DNA from: Aquila chrysaetos chrysaetos
Taxonomy: Eukaryota > Chordata > Aves > Accipitriformes > Accipitridae
DNA: 64,000 nt
Reading direction: 5' to 3'
NCBI RefSeq assembly: GCF_900496995.4
Contig: NC_044004.1
Span: 50,498,224 to 50,562,223 of the forward strand
The position numbers and the translations under genes are program-made. The notes beneath the pieces are model-generated. The model was not told the origin of the DNA. It ran no database searches and was given only the letters and a program-made list of their open reading frames with translations. This document shows positions 41,201-52,154 of the stretch, one piece after another (position 1 is the stretch's first letter; each line of letters opens with the position of its first letter).

Positions 41201-44200
41201 GTTTCAGTTAGACAGCAAGTAGTTTTTCCTAAAAGAAAGCTGTACTGGAACAGAGGACTTGACACTGCCAAATGCCTACCTAAAATCAGGTTACACACCT
41301 GTCAATCTGTCGGGTGCACTGTGGAATTAGTCTAGCCTGCCAAGAAGCAGAGTTCACTCAACTCCACTTTCTAGATCTCTGCATTAGTCTCTTCTAGATT
41401 GCCTCACACAGGACCACAGAATTTTCTAATTCTTGCTTATGACAAAGCCCTGGAGTCCTAGAAATAGCTTTGTGGATCTTAAAGCAGGGAAAGACACAGG
41501 GGAGGATGACTGAGAAACTGAAAGTCCCTCATATCAGTAGAGGGAGTCAACAGCAGGAGCATGATCTATTCCAAATGCTTTAAGAATAAAGTTTTGTTTG
41601 TATGCAACAGGCACAGAGGATAGGTCTTTATGGGAAGAAAAAAAAAAAAAAAAAAAAAAAAAAAGGTATTTTTAATGAAGTTCAACATCTACCTAAAAAC
41701 TAATCTAAGACCTTGTGAAGCAAGGAAGTTACATTGAAGTACAGCATACTGACACAGTAATTAGATGACTTACTATTTCCAGGGTATGCGTGTTTAGTAA
41801 GACAATAGGAAACTCAATTATTTCATGTATGAATTCAGGTGGGTTTCCTTCTTCACATGTTGCTTCAAAGTCAACAACACAGATGTAGTCATAGTAGCTG
41901 TCTCCATTAATGGGTTCCTTCTGCATCAGCTTCTGTTTCTTGTAATAGTTTTTCAGTCTCTTTTTCAGCACATCTTTCACTCCTCTAAAGAGGTAGGGAA
42001 AGTGACAAAGATCACACTCTCATTTAATTAATAATTTCACCATTGTAGAACTGAAGCTATATTTAACATTTGAAAGTTCATCATTTATTAACCTCATTTT
42101 GAACACCAGCACTTAAGAAGTCTGCATTCAACTTTATCATACAGTTAACGCTCCATTATCTGGGATAATGCAAAGGCTGCAATAGCCCCCGACAACTAAC
42201 ACAGCTAGATAATATCAGTATTTGGGTATGGGCTGGGAAGTGCAGCGCAGAGACACTCTGCAGTCACCTCCAGTTCAGCAAGACCCAGTAGCCGGAGCCT
42301 TTGCAAAGCCCAAGTCTTTGCAGATTGCTCCTAGATGATCTCTGGCCCTGGAAGCAGTACTGCTTCACCCATACTTCAGTGCCCTCTGCCTGAAGCGACT
42401 GATGCCTGAGGTATTTCTGCATCAGTGGCACAGATAATGCAGAATCCAGCTAAAATGCTCACATTTAAAATTCGTCTCAATTTATATTTAAAATTGACCT
42501 CGAGTAACTTGATAAAAATAAAGTACTCGAGATTTCAGTTGTCAGAAGAACTTCCTGGTCAAGATCCTACTTTTCAGGAGGTTTGTGGCTAACACGTAAG
42601 TTCACAGTGGCAAGCGATTAAAGTTACTTACTGCATCTTTTTAATACAAACATAATATGCAAGTGCAGGTGCCAGAACTGCCACGTACCAAACCAGAGCT
42701 GAATAAACAAGCATAATTTACTCTCCGAAGGACATTATTTTTAAAATTACACATTGCAAATGAAATCGCAGAAGCTGTAAGAGCTACTTGTAGCTTATCA
42801 GAAAAGCAGCCCACTGATCCACAAGGGAAAAACTGGAGTCAGACTACTAAACCTGCATTTGAGAACATCAGCTGCTTCTACAAACACAGATAACTCTTTT
42901 TCACTCTGGTTTATTAATCTAGTTTAATTCAATGACCAATTCATTCAAAGTTGAGACAGTATGGGAGCTGTTGGAGTGGAAAATTACCTTTTTCTTCATC
43001 ACACCTATAAAAGAGGTTGAAGGAGGAGATTATCTGCTATCAAAATAACCCTAAGGGAAAGGATGGTGTGTGGCAAGCTGCTCAATTCACTACATTAGAG
43101 GTGATGCACTGTTTGTTTGCATGCAAGACATATGCTGACCAACTTAATTGAATATATCAAACAAAAGAAGTCTAGCTTAGCTAAAAGAAAAGTTTAAAGC
43201 TTTCTGCCTTTACAACTGAATAAAAAGCACAAACAGAAAATTAATAACCTAGGAGGAAACCACAAACATAATTTACTATTTGAATTCTGCTTTTTATTTT
43301 TAAATCAGAATAACTGCTGAATAGCTGTACAAATCTAAACTGTTTTACCAAAAATTTTATCAGGTAATGATAAAAATTTTTCCTCCCGAGAAGCTAAATT
43401 CATTTAACCAAAGGAGGAATGAAAAAATCTATGCAGCCAGAACATCTGCAGACAGACAGGGTGGAGGTGGCAGGCTGCACTTCCCACCCACACAATATCT
43501 TTTTTCTTTTATTCTGTTCAAATGAATCTCTGTTCCTTCTGGTTTTTTTTCCTCTGAACATCCTCTCCCCTACAGTCATCTTCTCCTCTAGAAAGCTAGA
43601 CTTCTCCTTTCAGACTCCTTCGCACCTTTCATATTCCCTCTTCCTCCAGAGCAGTAGCTTCTTACTTTGCCAACTACCCACCACCACCACTGCTTCCCAA
43701 TTACTACTGCCAATAGAAACAATACACTTTGTTTTTCCCAGCTGACCTTCTTCTCAACATATCAGATTTGTCAGGCCACAGCAGTATCAAAGGGTCTTGC
43801 AGGTCATTTCCGACAGAGCAGGAACCACTCTCTATATTCCCAGCCCTTTCCGCCTCCTCAGTGAGCACAAACCCAGTTTATAACACATTCACCTACTCAC
43901 ATTATTCTATCATCTCATCTATTCAGATTAGCAAACTCTCCATCTAAAGAAACCTGTCCTCTGCATTGATTAAATTCCAAGCCCTATCACCACAGAGGTT
44001 CTAGCCAAGATTAGATCTGTACTGGCTACAGTAAATAACAATACGTGTGTTCTGAAGCGAGTTTCTATATGTTGAAGGTCTGCAAAACCACCAAGAACCC
44101 TTGCAGTTCTTCTTTCCCCCTTGACCAACAAAGTGTTGAGAAGTACCCTACAGTTACATATTCTTTTGTTTGTGTTACCAGTTGAGACAGCACACATTTC

Positions 44201-45455
44201 TGATAACACGTTAAGCAGTATCACATGCACTAATCCTGTAACAAAAGCTGCATCAAGATTGCACATAAAACAACTGGCATTTGGTGGCGTGTCTGCTTTT
44301 CACTTTGTGGTGTGCTTTTAAAATTTAAAATAATCATCCCTTATGGCTCTACCACTCTCAAAGATAAATCAAAAGGTTTACAAATCAACCTAACCTGGTT
44401 TCAAGCTTGAATTCTGCAAGTTTACTTCTGAGCTCATCTCTGGTCATTCTGTTGATACAACCATTGGTTATAGCAATTTCTTTGTAAATCGGATCACTGA
44501 AGTCATTCGAACTGGCAGTCGAGTTTTTCCCATTAGTTTCTTGATCACTGATCCTACAGTGCTGCCTACCCTAGAAGAAAGAGAAATCCGAAGGTTGTTT
44601 AAAAAGGTCGCAACAAGAAGGTAGAGCATTAAAATTTTCACATCATTTTGGCACCAAAATGCAACAAAGCGTCACACTGTTGCACTCGTGATCAAACCGA
44701 GTGAACTATCCTACAGACGGCTAAGAAAATCAATACTGAAGCAGACAGAATAAAGGGATACTAACGCACGTGTCTGAAGTCATGCCAAAGAGTAGCTCTA
44801 AGAGACAAAACCTGAAGGCGTGTCCCACTTTCCACAGAGTTAGTTCTCCAGTAAGAGCTGGCAAAACCTTGACTGGCAGTACCTTAATTAACGAGAATCT
44901 CCACTACCTGAGACACACGGACAGACAGATGTCCAATGCTGTGCAAAATGAATAAAACAATACTTTAAGAGGAAGAACTAACGGCACTTCGACTCTGAAC
45001 GGTTACTCGCAGCCTTTGTGGGCCAAGCACACGGCAGGGCCGGCCTCCCCCGGGCCCGCCGCCACCACCACCACCACAGCCGCCGGGGCCTCCCTGGCCT
45101 CGGGCGCAGACGGAAGGGCCCGTGGCACCGGAGACACCCCCCTGGGTAACGCGGCACTCGGCCCGCCCGGGCAGGCCGCGCTAGGCCCCGGGAACCACCG
45201 AAGGGCCGGGGCGAGGCCGGGCCCGAGCAGCGCAGCCACCGGGCAGACCTCTGCGCATGCGCGGGGGGGAGCAGCGGCGGGCCGGCGGCGCCGGCGCATG
45301 CCCGGCGCGGCCAGCACCGCCCGCCCGGCTCCGGCGGGGCCGCCTGGCGCCTCCCGCCGCCCCAGCGCACTCACCGGCGGGCAGGCGGCGGGGGCAGGCG
45401 GCGCCGGCGCCTCCTTGGGGGCAGCCTGCGGGCGGTTCTCCTTCTGCTCCTCCAT
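35050..45455 (-). CDS. ERI1: ERI1, 3'-5' exoribonuclease 1 (complete, seven coding exons)
   Basis: The coding exons are joined on the minus strand: 45455-45375, 44570-44395, 41984-41774, 40427-40344, 39708-39599, 37353-37239 and 35292-35050. All six introns (804, 2410, 1346, 635, 2245 and 1946 bases) are GT-AG and every junction keeps frame, giving 1020 bases and 339 residues. A SAP domain lies at about residues 65-100, followed by a DEDDh (ExoIII-type) nuclease domain at about 115-310. Catalytic residues are visible in VVDFEAT (D124, E126), SWDM (D224) and H283 with D288, each offset by ten from the human numbering. The family trims histone mRNA 3' ends at the stem-loop with SLBP, matures the 5.8S rRNA 3' end and degrades small RNAs, in cytoplasm and nucleolus. 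Human ERI1 has 349 residues, and the difference is at the N terminus. The ATG has a perfect GCCGCCATGG context. No break or missing key residue is seen. Confidence 0.97.
37239..37353 (-). CDS. ERI1: ERI1 coding exon 6
   Basis: The exon completes G221 and encodes residues 222-259, starting SWDMSKFLNIQC; D224 is the second-motif catalytic Asp. It ends in GNFYK at AAG|GTTTGT. The donor is GT but departs from the GTAAGT consensus and may be weak. Confidence 0.95.
37989..38013. promoter_or_regulatory. Palindrome with two kappaB-like sites in ERI1 intron 5
   Basis: GGGGATTCCCC (37989-37999) and GGGGAATTCC (38004-38013) both fit the NF-kappaB consensus GGGRNNYYCC. They are arranged around the perfect 18-bp palindrome ATTCCCCTGCAGGGGAAT (37993-38010). 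It lies about 630 bases beyond exon 6 within the intron. Function is inferred from the motif only. Confidence 0.4.
39599..39708 (-). CDS. ERI1: ERI1 coding exon 5
   Basis: It encodes residues 185-220 plus two bases of codon 221, running from DIVDKADTFPQVL to YSMLTD. The acceptor is TCTCTTAG and the donor GG|GTATGT, a good consensus. The segment forms a helical part of the exonuclease domain leading to the second motif. Confidence 0.95.
40344..40427 (-). CDS. ERI1: ERI1 coding exon 4
   Basis: This 84-base exon in phase 0 encodes residues 157-184, from EDTFQQYVKPEI to LTGITQ. The acceptor is ATTACAG and the donor CAG|GTAATT. Skipping it would keep the reading frame but remove 28 residues from the nuclease core. 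Confidence 0.95.
41638..41664. repeat. Poly-A run, 27 bases, in ERI1 intron 3
   Basis: An uninterrupted A tract is preceded on the plus strand, about 50 bases earlier, by AATAAAG. This is the layout of a retrocopy 3' end, but no parent gene could be recognised and no target-site duplication is clear. In the ERI1 pre-mRNA it is a long U tract about 110 bases past exon 3. Confidence 0.85.
41774..41984 (-). CDS. ERI1: ERI1 coding exon 3 (first exonuclease motif)
   Basis: The exon encodes residues 87-156 after completing R86. It covers the end of the SAP-linker helix (GVKDVLKKRLKNYYKKQKL) and the first catalytic motif VVDFEAT with D124 and E126, then continues to NTHTLEI. The acceptor is CTCTTTAG and the donor is a strong ATA|GTAAGT. 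A 27-base A run (U in the pre-mRNA) lies about 110 bases into the next intron. Confidence 0.96.
43490..43870. other. Pyrimidine-rich stretch in ERI1 intron 2
   Basis: The plus strand is strongly enriched in C and T over almost 400 bases, so the ERI1 pre-mRNA is purine-rich here. No exon is supported, although a purine-rich RNA tract could bind splicing factors. It is probably degenerate simple sequence. Confidence 0.5.
44395..44570 (-). CDS. ERI1: ERI1 coding exon 2 (SAP domain)
   Basis: It encodes residues 28-85 plus two bases of R86. The first part, to about residue 52, is polar and probably disordered. The second part (INRMTRDELRSKLAEFKLET) is the core of the SAP domain, which helps bind the histone mRNA stem-loop. 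The acceptor is TTCTTCTAG and the donor CAG|GTTAGG, somewhat weak. Confidence 0.94.
45060..45077 (+). repeat. Short (CCA)n trinucleotide repeat in the CpG island
   Basis: Five or six CCA units flanked by GCC triplets lie in ERI1 intron 1. This is simple sequence, and ORFs through it are artefacts. Confidence 0.75.
45252..45262. promoter_or_regulatory. NRF1 binding palindrome
   Basis: TGCGCATGCGC matches the NRF1 consensus on both strands. It lies about 113 bases into ERI1 intron 1, inside the CpG island. A second, imperfect copy (GGCGCATGCCC) starts near 45293. NRF1 commonly drives CpG-island promoters. Confidence 0.6.
45375..45455 (-). CDS. ERI1: ERI1 coding exon 1
   Basis: It encodes residues 1-27, MEEQKENRPQ followed by an Ala/Pro-rich stretch ending ACPP, and stops at a GTGAG donor. 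The start was chosen because the ATG sits in GCCGCCATGG and the length then matches the family. The frame remains open for 121 codons further upstream to an ATG at 45818, but that region is GC-rich CpG-island DNA and no such N terminus is known in the family. Confidence 0.88.
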
Positions 45456-45498
45456 GGCGGCGGCCGCGGCGGCGGGGACGGGGACGGCGGCCCGTCGG

Positions 45499-45542
45499 GG
45501 GGCGGGGAGAGCGCAGGGCCCGCCCCTGGGCGGTGGGGGCGG
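45499..45542. promoter_or_regulatory. Cluster of GC boxes (SP/KLF-type) upstream of the ERI1 start
   Basis: GGGGCGGGG (45499-45507), CCCGCCCC (45519-45526) and GGGGCGG (45536-45542) lie 45-90 bases upstream of the ERI1 ATG. They are in the expected promoter or 5' UTR position. GC boxes are common in CpG islands, so individual function is uncertain. Confidence 0.5.
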
Positions 45543-45879
45543 CCCCGCCGCCGCCTTAGCCCTCGCCGGGCCGCCGGCGGCACTGTGCTTGCTGAGACCC
45601 GAGCAGCTCCTCGGCTCCGGCTCCCACCTTCCCCGTCCGGGGTAAAGAATTGCCGTGGGGGTGTGCCACGCGTGCCCGGCCTGCCTCGCCCCCTGCCCGC
45701 CCCGGCTGGGTCCCGCCGGCCCTCGGCCCCGCTCCTCTGCGGCAGCACCTCTGCCTTCACGCTCCCGCCGTCTGCCCTCCCGAGCTTCTGCGGAGCAGCC
45801 TCTTGGGCGTCGGGTCACGGCAGCTCTCTGGAAGCTCTGGCCGCGTTATGGGAAAACCGCACTGGACGGGCGCCTTATT

Positions 45880-48800
45880 TATGCTTCCACGTTCCTCTCC
45901 TCACGAGGCTGACTTTGCACAGGGCATCCTAAACACGGACCTGGGACACCCGTGGGTAGCCGCATCCTGGCTACCCGAGCGATTCAGCTGGCCCCCATCC
46001 TCTCCCTGCCCAGGGAAGTTGCCTCACATGTTCGTCCCCAAATCCCCAGTCAACAAGTGGGGTGGGGTGGATGGCACGAGACACGTGTGAGCCCTCTGGG
46101 TCTTCTTGGCCAGGAGGTGAAGGCAAAGGGAGAAGGCCTCCCTGTCCATCATGGGTCAGTTAGTTTTCCACTGGTGCTTCCCACAGCCCTGGAGCGCACT
46201 CCAGGCACATCCTCGGAGTTTTCCCTCCTGTTCCTCAGCGATAGAGGCCAACATATATGTAGCACCCACCTGACTGATGCAACCACCCCGACACCTCCAC
46301 ATCTGCCAGCCCCTAAATAGCCTGGCATCTTTCTCATCCACCCTGTTGTGGCTGGGGCCCAGTCACCCACCCTCAAGTCTTGCCTCCTGCCTCACTCCAG
46401 CATCTTGTCGCAGATGCTGCCATCCCTTCCCCTAGACCTGCTGCGCAGCATCACTGTGTTTGGTGCGGTTGCCACAGAGGTCTGTCTTGTCTTTTCCTCC
46501 AGATGAGAGTGGTGATGGAAGTGGGGTCACACACAGCTGCTCAGAACTCTGTGGGAGGGGACCTGCTCCCTACTTTTAATTCTCCCTCCTGGCACTGCTG
46601 CAAACGCCCATGTTGGCAAGCAGAGGGCCATCTGTCTAACTGCCCTCACCTCTGAACAATGTGGCACTTGAGCAGGGTTTGCAGGGAACCAAGCCTTACA
46701 AGAAAGCAAACAACATGGTACCAATGCGAACCACTGAGCTGGCCTCACAAAACACCCCAAACGCAGTAGGGAAAAGCTGTTCCGCAGAAATCACCTGCCT
46801 TGGTGGAGTGGGCAATGGTTCACAGATGTTAATCCAAGTAAGGGGCTCCATGCTCAGGTTCACTCAGTGCCAAATCTCTTGATGATTTTGTGAGTCATTT
46901 GCTAACAGCTCCTAAAAAAGCTCCTAAAAGCTCTGGCTCCCGGATTCAGAAAACCCCAGATCTACAATTAGGCGCAGACCCTTCCAGAGGCAGGACCCAA
47001 GGAGGCCTGGAAGAGGAGAAACAACTCAAACAGCCAGGCCTCTCCTTGAGATTGAGATCACTTTTATTTTCAGTTGTTTTGGCGAGGATGTGTGGGCAAG
47101 TGTGGGTGTGGTGCGTGTACGTCTGGGCATGCATGTGTGTGTGCGCAGAGTCCTGCCCAGTGATGTAGATTATATGAATACCTGCAATTACAGTCCATGA
47201 ACTGAGCCATGAAGTGTGTGATGAGTGCTACACTGAGGCCCACTTGCTTGCCTCTTCTTGTGCTTACTGCAGTGCAGCATCTCCACCTCCCCGCACTGCC
47301 GTTCCAAGGATGCCAGCCCAAGATCCCACCCAAAGGGCGCGGGAGGAGCTGAGCTCCAGGATCTGGCTCTGCAGGAGTAAGCCGGTGGGTTTTCACCTCA
47401 CTTAGTGAGCTCCTAAATACCATTTGCAGTTCCCTTTAACACAGCTATAACCGTCTTCTCACAGTGAGGAACCCCTACTGCTCTGACAAACTTTAATTAC
47501 CTCAGAGGCACAAAGGGGAAGAGAACAGGGCCCCATGCAAGCTCCAGTGCTACAGCACGGCCAAGCACATCTTAGGTTCCTGGGAAAGCAGCACCCAAAT
47601 ACACTATTGAGTTTTCACAGCCACTGTGGAACTGTAGCATAGGGGATGCTGCAAGGGAGATGACCCGTGCTTCTGCAGCCCCCAGTCTCTTCCATCTGAT
47701 TTGAGAGACCACAAGGCAGGTTAAATCCCAATCTGATCTCTATTTCTGTTTAACTTTAAAGCTGAATCCCCCAAGCTCAGAGCAGAGACAGAATGCAGAA
47801 AAACCAGCATTGCCACGAAAGGAGACTAGTCAAACACATCCTGGCCTCGTGGCAAGTTGGAAACAATCCCATTTCTCTGACCTTTTTGCCTTTAGCACAG
47901 TTAAAGCAAAGGTGTCCCATCACCCAGGACCCTCTGCAGTTGCCAGAGGCCTCCAAGTACCTCTGCAAGCCCCAAGATGAGCTAGATGTGTAGCATCACC
48001 CTTCGGGCTCCCTCTCACTCTACCTCAACAGACTTGTCTGCTGCTTAGGGACACGCAGTTTCTCACATTATGCAGACCCAGCAGAAGGCAAAGCTGCTCT
48101 CCTGGGAGTTTCACTTGGACGGATGCAGGTTTCAATCCCAGGTTGCGCTTCAGAGCATAACACAAGGTAATCCAGGACATGTGCAGCTGCTGAAAGTCCT
48201 GCAGTGCAAAGCAACTTGCCAGCTCTGCTTCCAAACCTGTCTGCACCAGTTTCAGTAGGAAATCAACTGGTCAACAAGCAAGGGGTCTGCAAACCAATAA
48301 GCAAAACCAGCGCAGTCCTCTCGAGTGAAGTAGACATCTAGTACCAGGAGATTGTCCTCCTATTCCAAAGGGGTTAAATTCACTGTCAGCTCCATGGGGA
48401 GGCAATTGATGCTCCAGTCCTTTCTGCCCTCTTCACAATACACTTTCATTAAAGGCCACAGGGTGCTCCACAAAGGCCTTAGTCATTTCTAGCAGTTCAA
48501 TAACTCTCCGGGCAGGGACAAGAACAGGAATATAATACATGCTCTGAACTCAGGTATCTCTGCTTTTAGGGCACTGCCTTCAAGCCCTCTTTCCTTGTGG
48601 CTGGACTCATGAAAAATGACAGATCCTTCAAAAATACGGGGCCCTCATCCCTGGGGCTCAGGGATGTTAAATGGGGTCTAAGAGGCAGGAGCTCAGCAAA
48701 GGGACACTGTGTGCAGAGGATTCCAGGATGCATCCTTAAAAGAGAGCGACACCAAAATCAAAAGGACTATCAGCCACTTGGCTTGGTTCTCCTGCACAGA

Positions 48801-51800
48801 TCTCCCACCTGGCAGTTGCAAAGGGGAGACATTTTTGAACTGCATAGAAAATTAAATGGCTTTTGCATATTAAAAAAATACAGATGAAAACACAGTTACA
48901 CCAGTTACTAAACAGTGGGCGGATGAGCGATCACCTTTTCATATTAAATAGACCCAACTAGACTGATCTCCATACTGCCACACTCCTGGCATTACAGCTT
49001 CAGTGCACACAGCAGACTGAGTGCCTCCAAAGGCCAGGTAATGCTGTGCTCTCGCTGAAGTGGCATGCTGCAGCAGGAGGGCTGCGGTCCCAAAGAGCAG
49101 GTTGTAAGATGTCTGCTCTGTCCTCTCACTCCTCCAATGCTCATGCATCCCAGACCAGATGGGCGCACTGGGAAACAGGCCTCCGGCTGGAAAAGGATTC
49201 CGGTTTGTGGTTTCTTTACAATGTGGTTTCCACACAACGTCACAGCAACAAATCGCTAGTTTCTTCCTATAGAGAACAGAAAGAGAGAGGTAAGTAGCAG
49301 AGAAGAGAGGAGGAGAAGGCTGCCCAGCATGGGAGGTGACAGTAGGGAATGCTCTAACATAAGTTCTGACTATACCAAGGCCCTTCATGTCTCATGGGCA
49401 GCAAGACTCAGGACAAGGGAGTTTCCAGCACTATTCCTGACACCGTTCAAAGATCTCACCTCCCTTCCACTCCCTCCAGCTGCCACAGGCAACTTCTAGT
49501 CCCCAATTTATCTACAGCAATACAGAAGCACAATCAATCAATGCTTCTCACTGACATAAGAAAGGTTCAAACGCCCATTGCCTGCCAGAGGTGGCAGGTC
49601 AACACATGAAATCTGAGCCCAAGCTCTTCCCCCAGCTGGAATGATATCCTGAAGAGATGCAAAGCTGATGGAGCTGCCAGCTTTTATTTGGCAGCTTTCC
49701 CCCCTGAAGTGAGGCACAATGGCTTGACTTCTTCCACCAGGCCTCTGCAATCTCCCACCAGAGTGGGTTCTGCCCCGCATTTCCCAGTGTTAAGCTCCTG
49801 CCAATGGGGATATTTGCAGCCCTGCACACAAGGCTGATATTTGAAGGGCCAGAAGCCGGGGGAATGTCACCTGTGCAACAGCAGCAGGTCCCAGCAGGAT
49901 GCATGTCACTGTCTTGCACTGGTTGCAGGCCCTGCCAGCCTGCATCCTGGTCGGGACTGCCTGCTGACCAGTATCACCCATCCCAGGTCTACCATCACGG
50001 CCTGAAGGGTTAAGAGCTGTACATTAACACAAGCATTTTAAGTCCCTCATCTCTCAGACCTCCACCAGCATCTGATGAAGGGATCCTGGCTCTGGAAATG
50101 CCTGCCTCCTATTTGATTTACACTAAATCAAATATTTGCATGGAGCAGGACTCATACAGCCCAGTTATCAGGGCTCAGCTGTAGGGCACAAACTGACAGC
50201 AACATCTTAGAAGTTCTCAAAACCACCTAGTCAGGAGAGAAACCAGCACTGTGGTGCCAGTGCTCAGCCTTCCCTTTCACACGTCTGGCCCAGGGAGAAT
50301 GGCTGCTCACGAAGCACGGCTGCCAGGGTCAGCCCAAGTGGATCAGGGCCAGTTTGTACAACACAGCCACATGCTGCTTCACTGGATCTCTGCACGAAAA
50401 TGCCTATGTGGCTTTGCTAGGAGGAGGACCCAGATCTAAATTTCTACTGCTCTAGTGGCCACAATGCATGGGGAGTACTGCAATGGCAACTCCAGAGCAT
50501 CCAGACATGGCAGACAATGAGCTGCTGGGGGCTAGCGATAAAGAAGAAATGGCAGGTGCCAGGGGCACACTGACTGCCCTTCTTCTGTCCCTGCATGATT
50601 ACAATACATCCTTACTACTTCATGGCACAGCGTATGTGAATGCACAAGGCAGGAAACATTTCCCAGCCTGCTTCTCCTCCCACTCTGCAGCCACCACCCA
50701 AGCCTGCTGTGTGGGACACAGCCAACTGTTTTGCAGTGGAGCAATTTTAAAGGCTTCACAGCATCAACCCCCTACCCGACAAAGTCTTGGCCAACTGCCA
50801 CAAAACTCACTTGTCCAGGAACAAATCCAGGGAATCCCGCTACAGCTCATTTCAAGAGACTTTCCTCCAAGCAGGTCTGAATTAAATGGTACCAAGAACA
50901 TTTTTACATTCATCATGAGATCCAAATGGGTTTTCAACACGCAATCAATGGGTCCACAGAATCCTATCCCCAGTGCTTTCCCTCTGGCCGGCGGCCCTGC
51001 CATCTGCAGCAATCGTTTTGCTTCATGCCTCGTTGTTATCCCCGACCTCCAGGTGACTGCGTCCACTCCAGCCATGAGGCCCCCACCTGGGAGCTGCCCC
51101 CGCCCCACAGCATTTCAGAGTCCAAAGTCCCATCAATCCCCGTCAGCATGCAACTCCAGAACTGGAGAGATGGGAGCACTGCAGAGCATCAGCCATGTTC
51201 TGCCCGGTGGAAAACCTTTGGCACCAGCACTGACGATTTATCTGGAAGAGGAAAGGATAAAGAAAAAGTAATGTAGCACGAGCAGCAGGGTTCATAGTGG
51301 TTGTGATGAATAACCTAACATGCACAGTTTTCACTAGGCTTCTAAATAGGGAGGGTGAGGTCTTTAAAAGTAACACAGGCCTTTTTGAGAACACAAGTTT
51401 CCTGCCGGTAGAGTGACTGTGAAACTGGGACACAGTTGTTAGATGTGAAAGGCAGGCTGCAGGACAGGAGGACAAGTGCACAGGCATAGCCTGACAGCAC
51501 AGTACAACAAAACTTGCAACCTGAGGTTAGAAATGTGCTGAGCCAAGTATGCACACAGGAGGACCAAATGAATAGACAGTGGTGACCTGTGGCTCAGGAT
51601 CAGGGGAGCTACCTTGTTTCCTGCCCCAGGTGGGCACTTCCAACTTCACCTTCACACACAGCTCAACAGCCACTCATTACTGAAGCTATTCTCCAGCAGG
51701 ATGAGCATATTTTGGGGTGGGAGGGTACTGAACAGAGAGAACAGCATCCAAAGCTACTTTCAGATACTGAAGTGAAAGTAATAGGCATTCATATGCAGCA

Positions 51801-51910
51801 CAGCAGCAGCCACCAGCAAGATACTTGGCTCACTCCTCTAAGCAGCCTGCCAAATTCCCTTGCACCACTCCAAGGTGAGCAGGCCATGGCTACATTTCTG
51901 TTCTCACTTC
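45880..51910. other. Intergenic stretch upstream of ERI1, no gene recognised
   Basis: No exon or RNA gene is recognised. The 267-codon plus-strand ORF at 50468-51271 has no domain and resembles its surroundings in composition. A GT-rich stretch lies near 47088-47148, and a minus-strand AATAAA lies at 47063-47068 without other support. In mammals MFHAS1 is divergent from ERI1 on this side, but its long leucine-rich-repeat exon is not here. Confidence 0.6.
47088..47148 (+). repeat. Degenerate (TG)n tract with Z-DNA-prone core
   Basis: Alternating purine-pyrimidine sequence, including GCATGCATGTGTGTGTGCGC near its end, can adopt Z-DNA. It is an imperfect microsatellite. Confidence 0.6.
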
Positions 51911-51911
51911 A

Positions 51912-52001
51912 GAACATGGTTTAGTGGGCATGGCTGATGGTTGGACTCGAGGATCTTGAAGGTCTTTTCCAACCTAAATGATTCTATGATTCTATGATTC
52001 T
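51912..52001 (+). mobile_element. CR1 LINE 3' end with intact tail repeats
   Basis: GGTTTAGTGGGCATGGCTGATGG is followed by TTGGACTCGAGGATCTTGAAGG, TCTTTTCCAACCTAAATG and then ATTCTATGATTCTATGATTC. This is the terminal part of a CR1 of the F/H-like type, ending in the diagnostic 8-base tail repeat instead of poly(A). Only about 90 bases remain, so it is severely 5'-truncated, as is usual for CR1. It is much less diverged than the fragments at 5625 and 29697. Confidence 0.9.
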
Positions 52002-52154
52002 GCAAGAAAACCTATGCATCAAAAAGCCAAGGCACTGGCTGTTTTTATGAGTGTTGTTCCACATTTGTTCCCACCACAACACAGCTCTGTTTTCCAAGCA
52101 CATCCCCACTCTGTGGAGTGAAGGACACATAGGCTATTGATACACAGGCACGCA

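Larger units (their letters stand above)
45020..45880. promoter_or_regulatory. ERI1: CpG island promoter of ERI1
   Basis: About 860 bases of very GC-rich DNA with dense CpG stand out sharply from both flanks. It covers ERI1 exon 1, the start of intron 1 and the upstream region. No TATA box is evident. GC boxes and an NRF1 palindrome fit a housekeeping-type, possibly dispersed and bidirectional, promoter. The transcription start cannot be placed from sequence. Confidence 0.85.

Noticed and set aside
41581-41664. A processed pseudogene ending in AATAAAG plus a 27-base A run
   Set aside because: No coding or UTR sequence from a known gene could be recognised upstream and no target-site duplication is clear, so only the homopolymer is reported.
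45016-45645. A 209-codon plus-strand ORF in the CpG island
   Set aside because: It is Ala/Gly/Pro-rich, antisense to ERI1 exon 1 and runs through a CCA repeat. This is typical of a spurious ORF in a CpG island.
45003-45818. A 271-codon minus-strand ORF through the CpG island as a separate gene
   Set aside because: It reads through ERI1 exon 1 and past its GTGAG donor into intron 1. Its length reflects the lack of stop codons in GC-rich DNA. Only the 27 codons from 45455 belong to a supported gene.
50468-51271. A 267-codon plus-strand ORF as a gene
   Set aside because: The composition matches its noncoding surroundings, there is no recognisable family, and a 114-codon ORF on the other strand overlaps it.
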